From contig NZ_CP045295.1 of assembly GCF_009363095.1 (NCBI RefSeq), positions 1,054,001 to 1,118,000 on the forward strand: 64,000 bases of DNA, in the 5' to 3' direction. Under the pieces are notes generated by a model, which saw nothing but the letters and a program-made list of their open reading frames with translations, did no database searches and had not been told where the DNA came from. This DNA comes from Paenibacillus cellulositrophicus (lineage in GTDB: Bacteria; Bacillota; Bacilli; Paenibacillales; Paenibacillaceae). Both the position numbers and the translations under genes were made by a program. Positions within the stretch are counted from its first letter, which is position 1; every line of letters starts with the position of its first letter. This document shows, piece by piece, positions 34,259 through 42,152 of the stretch.

Positions 34259-35478
34259 GCCGCTGCACAGCCACGTACCGGCTGTATGACGACAAGGCCG
34301 ACTTTCGTAAAAAGGCCGAATCGATCGCTGTCGGCATGACCGTCGGCAGCTGGACCGAGCTTCCCCAAGCAAAGCGGGAATCGATGCAGAAGCATCTTGG
34401 CGAAGTGCTCCAGGTGGACGTTCATGAGCCGGAAGGCGCCGCACCCGGCGAGCGGTACGCCGACGTCACCATCGCGTACCCGGACATCAACTTCAGCCGC
34501 GACATCCCGGCCCTGCTTGTCACCGTTTTCGGCAAAATCTCGATGGACGGCAAAATCAAGCTGAACCGCCTCGGCTTTTCAGATCATTTCGTGCAGGGTT
34601 TCCCTGGCCCCAAATTCGGCATCGCCGGCATGCGGGACATTCTCGGCGTCCATGACCGGCCGCTTCTGATGAGCATTTTCAAGTCCGTCATCGGCCTGAA
34701 TGCGGACGAGCTGCGCGAGCAGTTTCTGAGACAAGCCCTCGGGGGAGTCGACCTGATTAAAGACGACGAGATCCTGTTCGAGAACGAGCTGACGCCGATC
34801 GAAAAACGCGTGGAAGTATGCCTGAAGGCGGCAGAAGCGGCGCAGAAGGAAACAGGAAAGAAGCTGCTGTATGCGGCCAATTTGACTGGACCGACGTCCA
34901 GCTTGAAGAGCCAGGCGAAGAAGGCAATCGGCGCCGGCGCGAACGCGCTGCTGTTCAACGTGTTGTCCTACGGCTACGACGTGCTGCATGAACTGAGCAG
35001 CGATCCGGAGATCAACGTTCCGATCGCCGCGCATCCGGCCCTCGCGGGAGCCTTCTACCCGTCGCCGCATTATGGTATCTCTGCCTCGGTGCTGCTCGGC
35101 CAGCTTATGCGGCTCGCCGGCGCGGATCTGGTGCTCTTCCCTTCCCCTTACGGATCCGTGACGATGCCTAAGGCGGAAAACATGGCGATCCGTGACGAGC
35201 TGATCAGCCGGGAACTGCCAATGAAGGCCAGCATGCCGGTGCCTTCGGCGGGAATTCACCCCGGACTCGTGCCGCTCATCCTGCGGGATTTCGGAACCGA
35301 CGTCGTCGTGAACGCCGGCGGCGGCATTCACGGCCATCCGATGGGTACGGAGGCCGGTGGACGGGCGTTTGTGCAGGCGATTGCTGCGGCGCAGCAGTCC
35401 ATTCCGCTCGCACAATATGCCGAAGACGGCCATCCTGAGCTGAAGGCCGCCCTGGACGCCTGGGGAGGCGAACGATGA
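34255..35478 (+). CDS. mtnW: 2,3-diketo-5-methylthiopentyl-1-phosphate enolase (RuBisCO-like protein)
   Basis: Methionine salvage enolase, a RuBisCO-like protein without carboxylase activity; 407 residues. N-terminal ferredoxin-like domain, then the barrel with LGFSDHFVQGFPGPKFGI, the metal/carbamate site GGVDLIKDDE and FENELTP, HPALAGAFYPS and AGGGIHGHPMGTEAGGRAF. Strong match to YkrW. Overlaps proC by 4 bases and mtnX by 4 bases. No SAM (S-box) riboswitch precedes it, unlike B. subtilis; transcription is expected from the T-box promoter, though an internal promoter within proC cannot be excluded. Confidence 0.95.
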   Translation: MSRCTATYRLYDDKADFRKKAESIAVGMTVGSWTELPQAKRESMQKHLGEVLQVDVHEPEGAAPGERYADVTIAYPDINFSRDIPALLVTVFGKISMDGKIKLNRLGFSDHFVQGFPGPKFGIAGMRDILGVHDRPLLMSIFKSVIGLNADELREQFLRQALGGVDLIKDDEILFENELTPIEKRVEVCLKAAEAAQKETGKKLLYAANLTGPTSSLKSQAKKAIGAGANALLFNVLSYGYDVLHELSSDPEINVPIAAHPALAGAFYPSPHYGISASVLLGQLMRLAGADLVLFPSPYGSVTMPKAENMAIRDELISRELPMKASMPVPSAGIHPGLVPLILRDFGTDVVVNAGGGIHGHPMGTEAGGRAFVQAIAAAQQSIPLAQYAEDGHPELKAALDAWGGER

Positions 35479-36149
35479 CAGCCAAGAAACGCGTAATCTT
35501 TTGCGATTTTGACGGCACGATCACGCTGTCGGATAACATTGTGGCGATCATGAAGCATTTTGACCCGGCCGGGTACAAGCCGATCATGGAAGATACGGTT
35601 AGCCAGAAGATCACCCTGCGTGAAGGCGTCGGCGCCATGTTCGCCCTGCTGCCTTCTTCGATGAAGGACGAAATTGTCAGCTACGTCTTGAGCCGGGCGG
35701 GCATTCGCAACGGCTTCCGTGAATTTCTGGACTATGCCAAAGAGGAAAATATCGACTTTTACGTAACAAGCGGCGGCATGGACTTTTTTATCGATCCGCT
35801 CCTCGAGCCGTTCGGGATTTCGTCCGACCATATTTTCTGCAACAGCGCCGATTTCAGCGGAGAGCGGATCGAGATCCTCTGGCCGCACCCTTGCCAGGAT
35901 CCCTGCCATAACGGCTGCGGGATGTGCAAAACGACGGTCATGCGCCGGTTTCCGGAAGACGAATACGAGCGGATTCTGATCGGCGACAGCCTGACCGACT
36001 TCGAAGGCGCCAAAATCGCCGACCTCGTCTACTCCCGCTCCATCCTGACGGACAAATGCGCGGAGCTTGGCGTGAAGCATGTTCCTTTTGAAACCTTTTT
36101 TGACATTATCGAGGACATGAAGAAGAAACAACGACAAGGAGTGCTGTAG
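35475..36149 (+). CDS. mtnX: 2-hydroxy-3-keto-5-methylthiopentenyl-1-phosphate phosphatase
   Basis: HAD-family phosphatase, 224 residues, acting after MtnW to give the acireductone. HAD motif I VIFCDFDGTITLSDN with nucleophile Asp, motif II VTSGGMDFF, and the last motif GDSLTDFEGAK. Start overlaps the mtnW stop (ATGA). Confidence 0.95.
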   Translation: MTAKKRVIFCDFDGTITLSDNIVAIMKHFDPAGYKPIMEDTVSQKITLREGVGAMFALLPSSMKDEIVSYVLSRAGIRNGFREFLDYAKEENIDFYVTSGGMDFFIDPLLEPFGISSDHIFCNSADFSGERIEILWPHPCQDPCHNGCGMCKTTVMRRFPEDEYERILIGDSLTDFEGAKIADLVYSRSILTDKCAELGVKHVPFETFFDIIEDMKKKQRQGVL

Positions 36150-36151
36150 AC

Positions 36152-36829
36152 ATGACCTTTGCCGGCATAAGCCTAGAGCATAAGCAGCAGGTTCTCGGAG
36201 AGTTGAGCCTGATCAAACAGCAGTTTGCCGCGAAGAACTGGTTCCCGGGAACCAGCGGCAATCTTTCGATGCGGGTGGGCGAATTTGACCCGGAGGCCTT
36301 TTATTTCGCCATTACGGCGAGCGGAAAAGACAAGTCGCTGACGACGCCGGAAGACTTTTTGTTCGTGGACAAAAGCGGCCGGGCGGTGGAAACGACCTCG
36401 CTGAAGCCCAGCGCGGAGACGCAAATCCACTGCGAAATATACCGTCTCACCGGCTGCGGCGCCGTGTTCCATGTGCATACGATCTTTAACAACCTGATCA
36501 GCGAATGGTTCGGGGAGGCCGGAGCCGTGCCGGCTCAGGGCATCGAGTTGATTAAAGCGTTCAACATTTGGGAGGAGAATGCGCCAATTTCCATCCCTGT
36601 GCTTCCGAACTATGCGGATATTCCCCGCATTGCCGAACTCGTGGAAGGCGTGCTGAACCCGGCCGTACCGGGAATCCTGCTGCGCAACCACGGCATTTAT
36701 GCCTGGGGCAAAAACGCGTTTGAAGCGAAAAAGCATCTGGAGGCGTTTGAATTCATTTTTGAATATTTGTACCGCAGTATGCTTCTTCAGAACAGTGCCG
36801 CCCCGCTTACGCTGGATGGCCGGCGTTAA
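36152..36829 (+). CDS. mtnB: Methylthioribulose-1-phosphate dehydratase
   Basis: Class II aldolase-like zinc enzyme, 225 residues, giving 2,3-diketo-5-methylthiopentyl-1-phosphate, the substrate of MtnW. GTSGNLSMRV phosphate site, zinc His pair in FHVHTIF, and later RNHGIYAWGKN. Two bases after mtnX; last gene of the run. mtnK, mtnA and mtnD, needed to complete the pathway, are not in the window. Confidence 0.95.
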   Translation: MTFAGISLEHKQQVLGELSLIKQQFAAKNWFPGTSGNLSMRVGEFDPEAFYFAITASGKDKSLTTPEDFLFVDKSGRAVETTSLKPSAETQIHCEIYRLTGCGAVFHVHTIFNNLISEWFGEAGAVPAQGIELIKAFNIWEENAPISIPVLPNYADIPRIAELVEGVLNPAVPGILLRNHGIYAWGKNAFEAKKHLEAFEFIFEYLYRSMLLQNSAAPLTLDGRR

Positions 36830-36870
36830 TTAGCCGCGGAAGCAGCCTTGCTGCTCATGATGAAAAGAGC

Positions 36871-36923
36871 AAAAAATCCTTATTCCATACCGGATCTGCC
36901 GGCGTCGGAGTAAGGATTTTTTT
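36871..36923. terminator. Bidirectional terminator after mtnB and the lipoprotein gene
   Basis: AAAAAATCCTTATTCC pairs with GGAGTAAGGATTTTTTT around a loop that has its own CCGG/CCGG stem. T-runs occur on both strands, serving mtnB (+) and 36930 (-). Confidence 0.85.
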
Positions 36924-36929
36924 GTCCGG

Positions 36930-37451
36930 TTAAATACCCGATTCGATTGTTTTGAAAAGGATCGTATAGGCGTTCTCCAGGTTTGAGAAAGGGTCGTTAT
37001 GTTCGTCCAAGACAAAGGAAAATGTTTTATTCTGCTCTCCCTTCTTCACATAACCTAACGCAAATTCATTGGATTGGGAAGCATTCTTCCGGAGCAAGCC
37101 CTCTCCGCTCAAGAGAGGATCCGGTATATTCGAAGATTGGATAAAAAAGATCGGAACGCCATCCTCTAAGTTCAGTTCATTTTTTTCCATGAGAGCTTCA
37201 AAATGAGACACATGCTTCTTCATGATAAAAACGGCATCATAGCGGGTTAAATTCGCGGTACCTTTCTCCAGATCTGCTTCTTTTATGGTTACAAAGGTAA
37301 CGTTGTTCTCCCTTACGGAAGGCGCCCCTCCAACCACTCCGATCGTTAAGCTTCTGCCCTTATACTCGGGCATGCTGTAAGATTGGGGAACGGAAGCACA
37401 TCCGGTAAGTAACAGTAAAAACACTAACAGCGAGCAACCGATGATTTTCAG
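36930..37451 (-). CDS. Lipoprotein of unknown function
   Basis: Exported lipoprotein of about 173 residues: helix GCSLLVFLLLL with lipobox LTGC, then a soluble domain with SLTIGVVGGAPSVREN and a C-terminal NAYTILFKTIESGI. Domain not recognised. Start codon: AAGGGGG (37460-37466) is 8 bases before a CTG at 37451, and the neighbouring decayed paralogue has TTG-AAA at the matching position, so CTG is my choice. The upstream TTG at 37472 has no ribosome site in front. Preceded by a decayed copy (37487-37784). Confidence 0.72.
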   Translation of the reverse strand: MKIIGCSLLVFLLLLTGCASVPQSYSMPEYKGRSLTIGVVGGAPSVRENNVTFVTIKEADLEKGTANLTRYDAVFIMKKHVSHFEALMEKNELNLEDGVPIFFIQSSNIPDPLLSGEGLLRKNASQSNEFALGYVKKGEQNKTFSFVLDEHNDPFSNLENAYTILFKTIESGI

Positions 37452-37486
37452 GACATGTTCCCCCTTAATCAATACGACATAACCAT

Positions 37487-37784
37487 CTATAGCCCGGTTT
37501 CGATCTGCCTGAAGATATCGGAGTAAGCGCTTTTGACATTCGTCTCGTTGTTGGTGTCGTTATACAAACCGGTGCCAAATTGATGCCGTGTCCCTCCGTC
37601 GTATCCAAGTACGAAGAAACCGGGCCCCATGTCAGGCCAATCCTCGTAAGAAATCGTAGCATCACCACACCCTTATCTTCAAGCTTTTGCCTTGATACAG
37701 TGGTGAGCTGAACGTATCCTTTTCTGGGCTGCAGCCCGCTAAGATGAACACAACCAGCAGGAAAGCAGTCATTATACGTTTCAA
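37487..37784 (-). pseudogene. Decayed paralogue of the adjacent lipoprotein
   Basis: On the minus strand TTG at 37784, 8 bases after AAGGGGG, opens a frame with a lipoprotein signal (MTAFLLVVFILAGC) and LYQGKSLKIRVW, parallel to EYKGRSLTIGVV of the intact neighbour, then stops. One base over, the frame continues with FVLGYDGG and NVKSAYSDIFRQIETGL and stops at 37487-37489; this parallels FALGYVKK and NLENAYTILFKTIESGI. About 85 middle residues are missing and the frame is shifted. It is therefore a deleted, frameshifted duplicate rather than a working gene. Confidence 0.8.
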
Positions 37785-37967
37785 TCGAGCGCCCCCTTCC
37801 AAAGATGTTTACGTCATTTTCTTTATATAAAACGCTTCAAGTGAGAGGAAAGTAACGCCTGATTGGTTTATGTAGGCCTGTCGAGACATCGAACATCCGA
37901 GTTATAATGGGATAAAGGAAAATTCTAGTACAGTGACTTCATCTGATAAACAAAGGGGAAATATATA

Positions 37968-38348
37968 GTGTTGAAAAAATGGTTTATCGGCGCGTCGGGA
38001 GCCTTGGTTCTGCTATCCGTTATGCTGTGGCTCATGCTTCAGACCCATCTTCTGTACCCGGCTTTTCCGCTTCAAGGAATCGACAAAAAGACGGCATGGA
38101 ATCAGGGGATGCTCTCCGGTGATTCGCCTGCAGTCCTGTTGTCAGATGAAAAAAATACTTGGTATATCAGCCGGCTCAACTCGCAGCAGAATGGTCAGTA
38201 CATCATTTCCATGCTGGAGAAACGGGGGTGGGACTATAAGGAGCAAGAAGGGAGCGGCTATTTTTTTACGAAAGGAGACCGCACCCTCATCGCCACTACC
38301 CAAAGATGGGGCAGCCGGTTTGAGCTAACCAAAATCCCCAGCGATTAA
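37968..38348 (+). CDS. Small membrane-anchored protein of unknown function
   Basis: 126 residues: one N-terminal helix (FIGASGALVLLSVMLWLML) then an extracytoplasmic domain with ITWYISRL-like beta pattern and GSGYFFTKGDRTLIATT. The start is GTG at 37968 (or TTG next to it) with AAAGGGG upstream. It stands alone on the plus strand between minus-strand genes. Function unknown. Confidence 0.65.
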   Translation: MLKKWFIGASGALVLLSVMLWLMLQTHLLYPAFPLQGIDKKTAWNQGMLSGDSPAVLLSDEKNTWYISRLNSQQNGQYIISMLEKRGWDYKEQEGSGYFFTKGDRTLIATTQRWGSRFELTKIPSD

Positions 38349-38483
38349 GCCATGTTTACTGCCTTGGCATCCAGGCAGCTGGCACCGTCATCCCTTACTG
38401 GTTCGGTGGCGCTTATCAAAAAAGTTTCGTCCGTTCCCGTTGGACCACGACCATAAGCTCCCCGCGGATCAATATCGGCCGTT

Positions 38484-39392
38484 TCAATCACCGGACAAAG
38501 CCCGGCGAATACTGGCCCGTGCTTCTTCCGCCACCCTGGCATCCTGGATTTGAACCGCCTGAGCCAAAAGGAGCATCGGAATAAACACGCCGATCAGCCT
38601 GGCTAGCAGCCTGGTTTCTTCATCCACTTCGCCGTACTGTTCGAAGAACAGCTGCCTCTCTGACGACCCCAAAAAGCTGTAAGCGATATTGAGATCGCAG
38701 CCCGGATGGCCGACATTCAGATCTCCCCAGTCGATCACGCCGCTGATTTGTCCACGCTCGTCTGCCAGCATATTTTTAAAGTGCAGATCGCCATGGAGCA
38801 TTACTTCCCGCGGGGTAATCCGGTCCACGGTAACACGGTTCAAATATTTCTGGATGGCATCATGCTCCTCCCTTGGCAGATGAGGCTTCAGGCTGGACAG
38901 GATGTCTACCATTTTCATCTTGCGTGAAGTTACGTCCGTCAGGTTCCGGTGGTCTTCCGAAGCCCCCGCTTCCCTTGCCGTTCCCACTGGAAACGAATGA
39001 AGTTTACGAAGAAAGCTTCCTAAGGAAGCCGCCGATAAACGCCGCTGTTCATCAGTCAGTCCAACGGGAAACGTTCCGGGAATATAGGTGTAACCCAGAA
39101 ACGGAAATGGATATGCTTCGCTTTCCAATCCGTAGAACACCGGTTTGGGATAAGGAAGCGCAATGTAATCGCGAAGGAGCGGCAGCAGCCTCCCTTCTGT
39201 GCGCAGAAATTCTACGGCGATGCTTCTTCTTGGAAAACGGAACGTATAGCGGTCTCCCACTTGATAAACGGCGTTGTCCCAGCCTTCCCCAATCCGCCTG
39301 ATCCGAAATCCGGCCAGATCCGGGAACTGGCTTTCGATCAGCTCGCAGACCAAAGCGTCCGTGATGGGAATATCGGCATCCCACTGGTTCAT
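38484..39392 (-). CDS. Aminoglycoside-phosphotransferase-like kinase
   Basis: APH/choline-kinase superfamily protein, 302 residues. Nucleotide loop region EGWDNAVYQVGDRYTFRFPR, catalytic loop MLHGDLHFKNML and metal site GVIDWGDLNVGHPGCDL. This plan is shared by macrolide and aminoglycoside phosphotransferases and by many metabolic kinases, so the substrate is open and resistance should not be assumed. It stands alone on the minus strand; downstream 38349-38483 shows no terminator that I trust. Confidence 0.85.
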   Translation of the reverse strand: MNQWDADIPITDALVCELIESQFPDLAGFRIRRIGEGWDNAVYQVGDRYTFRFPRRSIAVEFLRTEGRLLPLLRDYIALPYPKPVFYGLESEAYPFPFLGYTYIPGTFPVGLTDEQRRLSAASLGSFLRKLHSFPVGTAREAGASEDHRNLTDVTSRKMKMVDILSSLKPHLPREEHDAIQKYLNRVTVDRITPREVMLHGDLHFKNMLADERGQISGVIDWGDLNVGHPGCDLNIAYSFLGSSERQLFFEQYGEVDEETRLLARLIGVFIPMLLLAQAVQIQDARVAEEARASIRRALSGD

Positions 39393-39617
39393 AAGTAAGA
39401 TAATACCTCCTTCTCAGTTATGTCCTGGGCAAGCTGCGGACTTCCATGATAAAAAACCTTCATACCCGATTCCGACCCGAACTCATGCTAGAGCATGGGC
39501 TATCATAACATTTCCTGAAACAGGAAAGCAATCGATATCGTGCTCCATTGGTTACCGCTATAAGTCATCTGCGCGCAAGGCTCCAATGTTCACCATACTT
39601 ATCCTCTTTAATCCCAA

Positions 39618-39649
39618 TAAAAAAAACAGCCTGACTCAAAGTCAGGCTG
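39618..39649 (-). terminator. Terminator after the ECF sigma operon
   Basis: Perfect 10-bp stem CAGCCTGACT / AGTCAGGCTG (39627-39636, 39640-39649), loop CAA, with a T-run on the minus strand. Confidence 0.9.
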
Positions 39650-39687
39650 CATGAAGGGCCGAACAGTATCTTAGAGTGAATATCCGT

Positions 39688-40914
39688 TTAAAAATCCCCA
39701 TGGCTTCTCTCCCGGCCGCTCGGTTTGGGCCCGGTCAACAGCCGGATGCCTACGCCGATCAGCAGCAGGGCCACGATGGCCGTTTTCAAGTAATGCGAAA
39801 TCCGGTAATCGATATGGAACTCGGGAAACCGCGCTTCAAGCTCGGGAATAATCAGGCTCGTGGCGATATAGTACACACCGAGTGCCATTAGGCCAATGCC
39901 AAGCCACTTCTGGTGCAGCTTGATGCCTTCAATGACAGGCCGGTCGATGAGGGGCTCCCGCCCGTATCGGCTCGTCTGCTGCAGCCCGTCGAAGAAGGCG
40001 TAAAACCAGATGAGCGGAATGAGAAACATGAACAGGGACAGACGCAGCAAATCCAAAATGTAGACGCTCCCCAGGAAAATCACCATCAGCTGCAGCCCTC
40101 TTTTTTGCAGGCCCAGATACATATGTCCGGCTCCCGGGAAAGCAGACAGCAGCGTGGCGAGCACTTTGCTGCGGCGTCCTTCCGCCCGGCCGGCCTCCAT
40201 CTCGTCGAACAGGGTGCGGTCCTCAACCTGTTCGCCGGCCTGCTTGCGGTGAATCAGCTGCACGGCGTCAAACATGCAGTACAGCCAGATGATCGGCAGG
40301 ATGCCGAGGAACAGCATAAAGAACGCATGGCTGGTCAGGCCGGTCAGGAAGAACATGACGGTCCCCAGCCCAAAAAAGGCGATCAGGAACGACAGGCCCC
40401 GCTGCATCAATCCCATATGAAGATGTCCAAGCCCTGGAATAAAGGAGAGCAGAATCGTAAAGAAGCGCTCGTTCTCCGGGCTGGGCTGTGGATAAGGAGG
40501 GTACGGCTGCTGCGCATACACGCCTTCCTGGGCAAATTCGTGTCCATTCCCCGGAAACCCAGGCTGCCCCTGCCCGCTATATCCTCCCGGATAAGGACCG
40601 GCCCCCGGTTCCCAATGCGGAGGATAAGGCTGCGGCGGATACCCGGGTTGCGGAGCAGGCATACGCACCAGATACACGATCAGGTCCAGCATGCAGATCC
40701 CCCATAATATAGCCGCACACAGCAGGGTAAAAGCAAAAAACATGCCGCCTTCACCCAGTGCGATCGCTACCATTACTCCAAACAAAATGCCTCCAAAAAA
40801 CAGCATAGGGTATATAACCCCTCTCAGCTTCCGTCCCATGTAATAGTGGCCGAGGCCCGGGATGAAATTGAGAATAAAAGCAGCCATCTTACTGCGTTGT
40901 GGATACAAAGTCAT
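39688..40914 (-). CDS. Multi-spanning membrane protein with three TM2-like repeats
   Basis: 408 residues, about ten membrane helices. Three copies of a TM2-like motif stand out: FIPGLGHYYMG (17-27), FIPGLGHLHMG (158-168) and AFPGAGHMYLG (258-268), each followed by a Lys/Gln-Arg-Gly turn and hydrophobic helices. A Pro/Gly/Tyr-rich cytoplasmic or surface linker (86-147) separates copies 1 and 2. Third gene of the sigma / anti-sigma operon, so likely part of its output or sensing. No enzyme motif. Function unknown. Confidence 0.8.
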   Translation of the reverse strand: MTLYPQRSKMAAFILNFIPGLGHYYMGRKLRGVIYPMLFFGGILFGVMVAIALGEGGMFFAFTLLCAAILWGICMLDLIVYLVRMPAPQPGYPPQPYPPHWEPGAGPYPGGYSGQGQPGFPGNGHEFAQEGVYAQQPYPPYPQPSPENERFFTILLSFIPGLGHLHMGLMQRGLSFLIAFFGLGTVMFFLTGLTSHAFFMLFLGILPIIWLYCMFDAVQLIHRKQAGEQVEDRTLFDEMEAGRAEGRRSKVLATLLSAFPGAGHMYLGLQKRGLQLMVIFLGSVYILDLLRLSLFMFLIPLIWFYAFFDGLQQTSRYGREPLIDRPVIEGIKLHQKWLGIGLMALGVYYIATSLIIPELEARFPEFHIDYRISHYLKTAIVALLLIGVGIRLLTGPKPSGRERSHGDF

Positions 40915-40956
40915 CGTTCCTTTCCTTGATTCTGAATGGTCATCGATTCCCTCTTT

Positions 40957-41412
40957 TTATGGCTTCAGCCGGTCCAGCCAGCCTGTCGTCACATGAACGA
41001 GCTTTTCACCATACGTCGGCTGACCGCTGGTCCCTGCCTTTTGCAGCGTTTCCGGGCCCAGCTTGTCGAACCATCCGGTCGACAGAAATACGAGCGTAAT
41101 GCAGGCCGCCACGGCGTAATGGAACATGCGATGTTCGTACCACCGCCGGCGCCAATTTTCGTTTGCTCCGCGCTCCGCATCCTTGTCTTCGGAAGGAAGA
41201 GCATCCATGACGTTGTCGATGAACCGCTGCTCATATTCAAGACCGGGCAGCTTCGATCCCAGATCATTCATGACCTGCATGTATGCCGCCAGGGCAGAAT
41301 CGTCCTCCAACAGCAGCGACTCCAGCGAATCCGCTTTTTCCGGGGAGCAAGCCCCCTGAATGTACTCCACCCAGTCCTGCGTCACCGGCTGGGAGCGACT
41401 TTTGTGACTCAT
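40957..41412 (-). CDS. Anti-sigma factor-like membrane protein
   Basis: 151 residues: cytoplasmic N-terminal part (1-95) with WVEYIQGACSPEKADSLESL, one membrane helix (about 97-114, HYAVAACITLVFL), short outside tail. The start ATG overlaps the sigma stop (ATGA), the usual pairing of an ECF sigma with its anti-sigma. The HxxxCxxC zinc motif of the ZAS class is absent; only one Cys is present in the N-terminal part. Assignment rests on position and layout. Confidence 0.75.
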   Translation of the reverse strand: MSHKSRSQPVTQDWVEYIQGACSPEKADSLESLLLEDDSALAAYMQVMNDLGSKLPGLEYEQRFIDNVMDALPSEDKDAERGANENWRRRWYEHRMFHYAVAACITLVFLSTGWFDKLGPETLQKAGTSGQPTYGEKLVHVTTGWLDRLKP

Positions 41413-41957
41413 TTCCACTCCTCCTCCTTCCAATGGGTGCGGACCCAGCTTCTCGCCCGGTACAGCCGGGATTCCACCGTTTTGACGGCAATTCCCTGCT
41501 CCTTGGCGATCTGCTCGTAATTTTTTTCCTGAATATAAAAATGAATCAAAATTTCGCGGTGCTGCTGCGGAAGGTGATGTAACCTCCGCTCCAGCGTCTC
41601 CTTTTTCTCCTTCTTGACCAGCTGGGCCAGCAGATCCGCTTCGCCGGATGGCCACTGGTTCAGCTGCTCTGCATCCGCAAGCTGGTCTTCCCTGCGCCTT
41701 CCCAGCTTTCTTTTAGCATCGATGGCTTTATGTAAAGCAATGCGGGTCAACCATGTCTTGAATCCTTGGGACCGGTATTCGGAGAGAGATTTATACACTT
41801 GTATAAAGGCTTCCTGGGCCGCGTCCTCGGCTTCCTTGGCATCTTTCAGCACCGAGTAGGCCGTATGGAACACATGCTGTCCGTAACGCTCCACGAGCGT
41901 GCGGAACGCGCTTTGGTCGCCATCACGAATTTGCTCGATCAATGCTTCCTCGTCAAT
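41409..41957 (-). CDS. ECF RNA polymerase sigma factor, probable ATT start
   Basis: Sigma-70 family ECF factor, about 182 residues. Region 2 FRTLVERYGQHVFHTAYSVL with AEDAAQEAFIQVYKSL; region 4 LPQQHREILIHFYIQ and YEQIAKEQGIAVKTVESRLY. The start is unusual. The only in-frame ATG (42044) lies directly behind the T-run of the neighbouring gene's terminator and adds 29 atypical residues. A perfect AAGGAGG is 8 bases before an ATT at 41957, giving the family-like start (M)DEEALIEQIRDGDQ. First gene of an operon with anti-sigma and a multi-spanning protein. Confidence 0.9.
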   Translation of the reverse strand: MDEEALIEQIRDGDQSAFRTLVERYGQHVFHTAYSVLKDAKEAEDAAQEAFIQVYKSLSEYRSQGFKTWLTRIALHKAIDAKRKLGRRREDQLADAEQLNQWPSGEADLLAQLVKKEKKETLERRLHHLPQQHREILIHFYIQEKNYEQIAKEQGIAVKTVESRLYRARSWVRTHWKEEEWK

Positions 41958-42046
41958 AACTCTCTCCTCCTTCCCGTATCTATAGACGCCGGCACTCCAG
42001 GTTAACCCTGCATGTTTTTCAAAAAAAATTCGTGCCAATATCATCC

Positions 42047-42083
42047 AAAAGAAAAACAGCCCCTCCCCGAAGGAAGAGGCTGT
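42047..42083 (-). terminator. Terminator after the epimerase-like gene
   Basis: Stem ACAGCCCCTCCCC / GGAAGAGGCTGT with a T-rich tail on the minus strand. It lies immediately upstream of the sigma gene. Confidence 0.8.
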
Positions 42084-42152
42084 CCTACATTGCCGGTTGA
42101 ATGAATCCGTGCCTGGCTGCCCCAGGCCAGCTGAAGCGCCGCAAATGATTTT

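Noticed and set aside
38484..39392. Specific antibiotic resistance call for the APH-like gene
   Set aside because: APH motifs are shared by many metabolic kinases; the sequence alone does not define a substrate.
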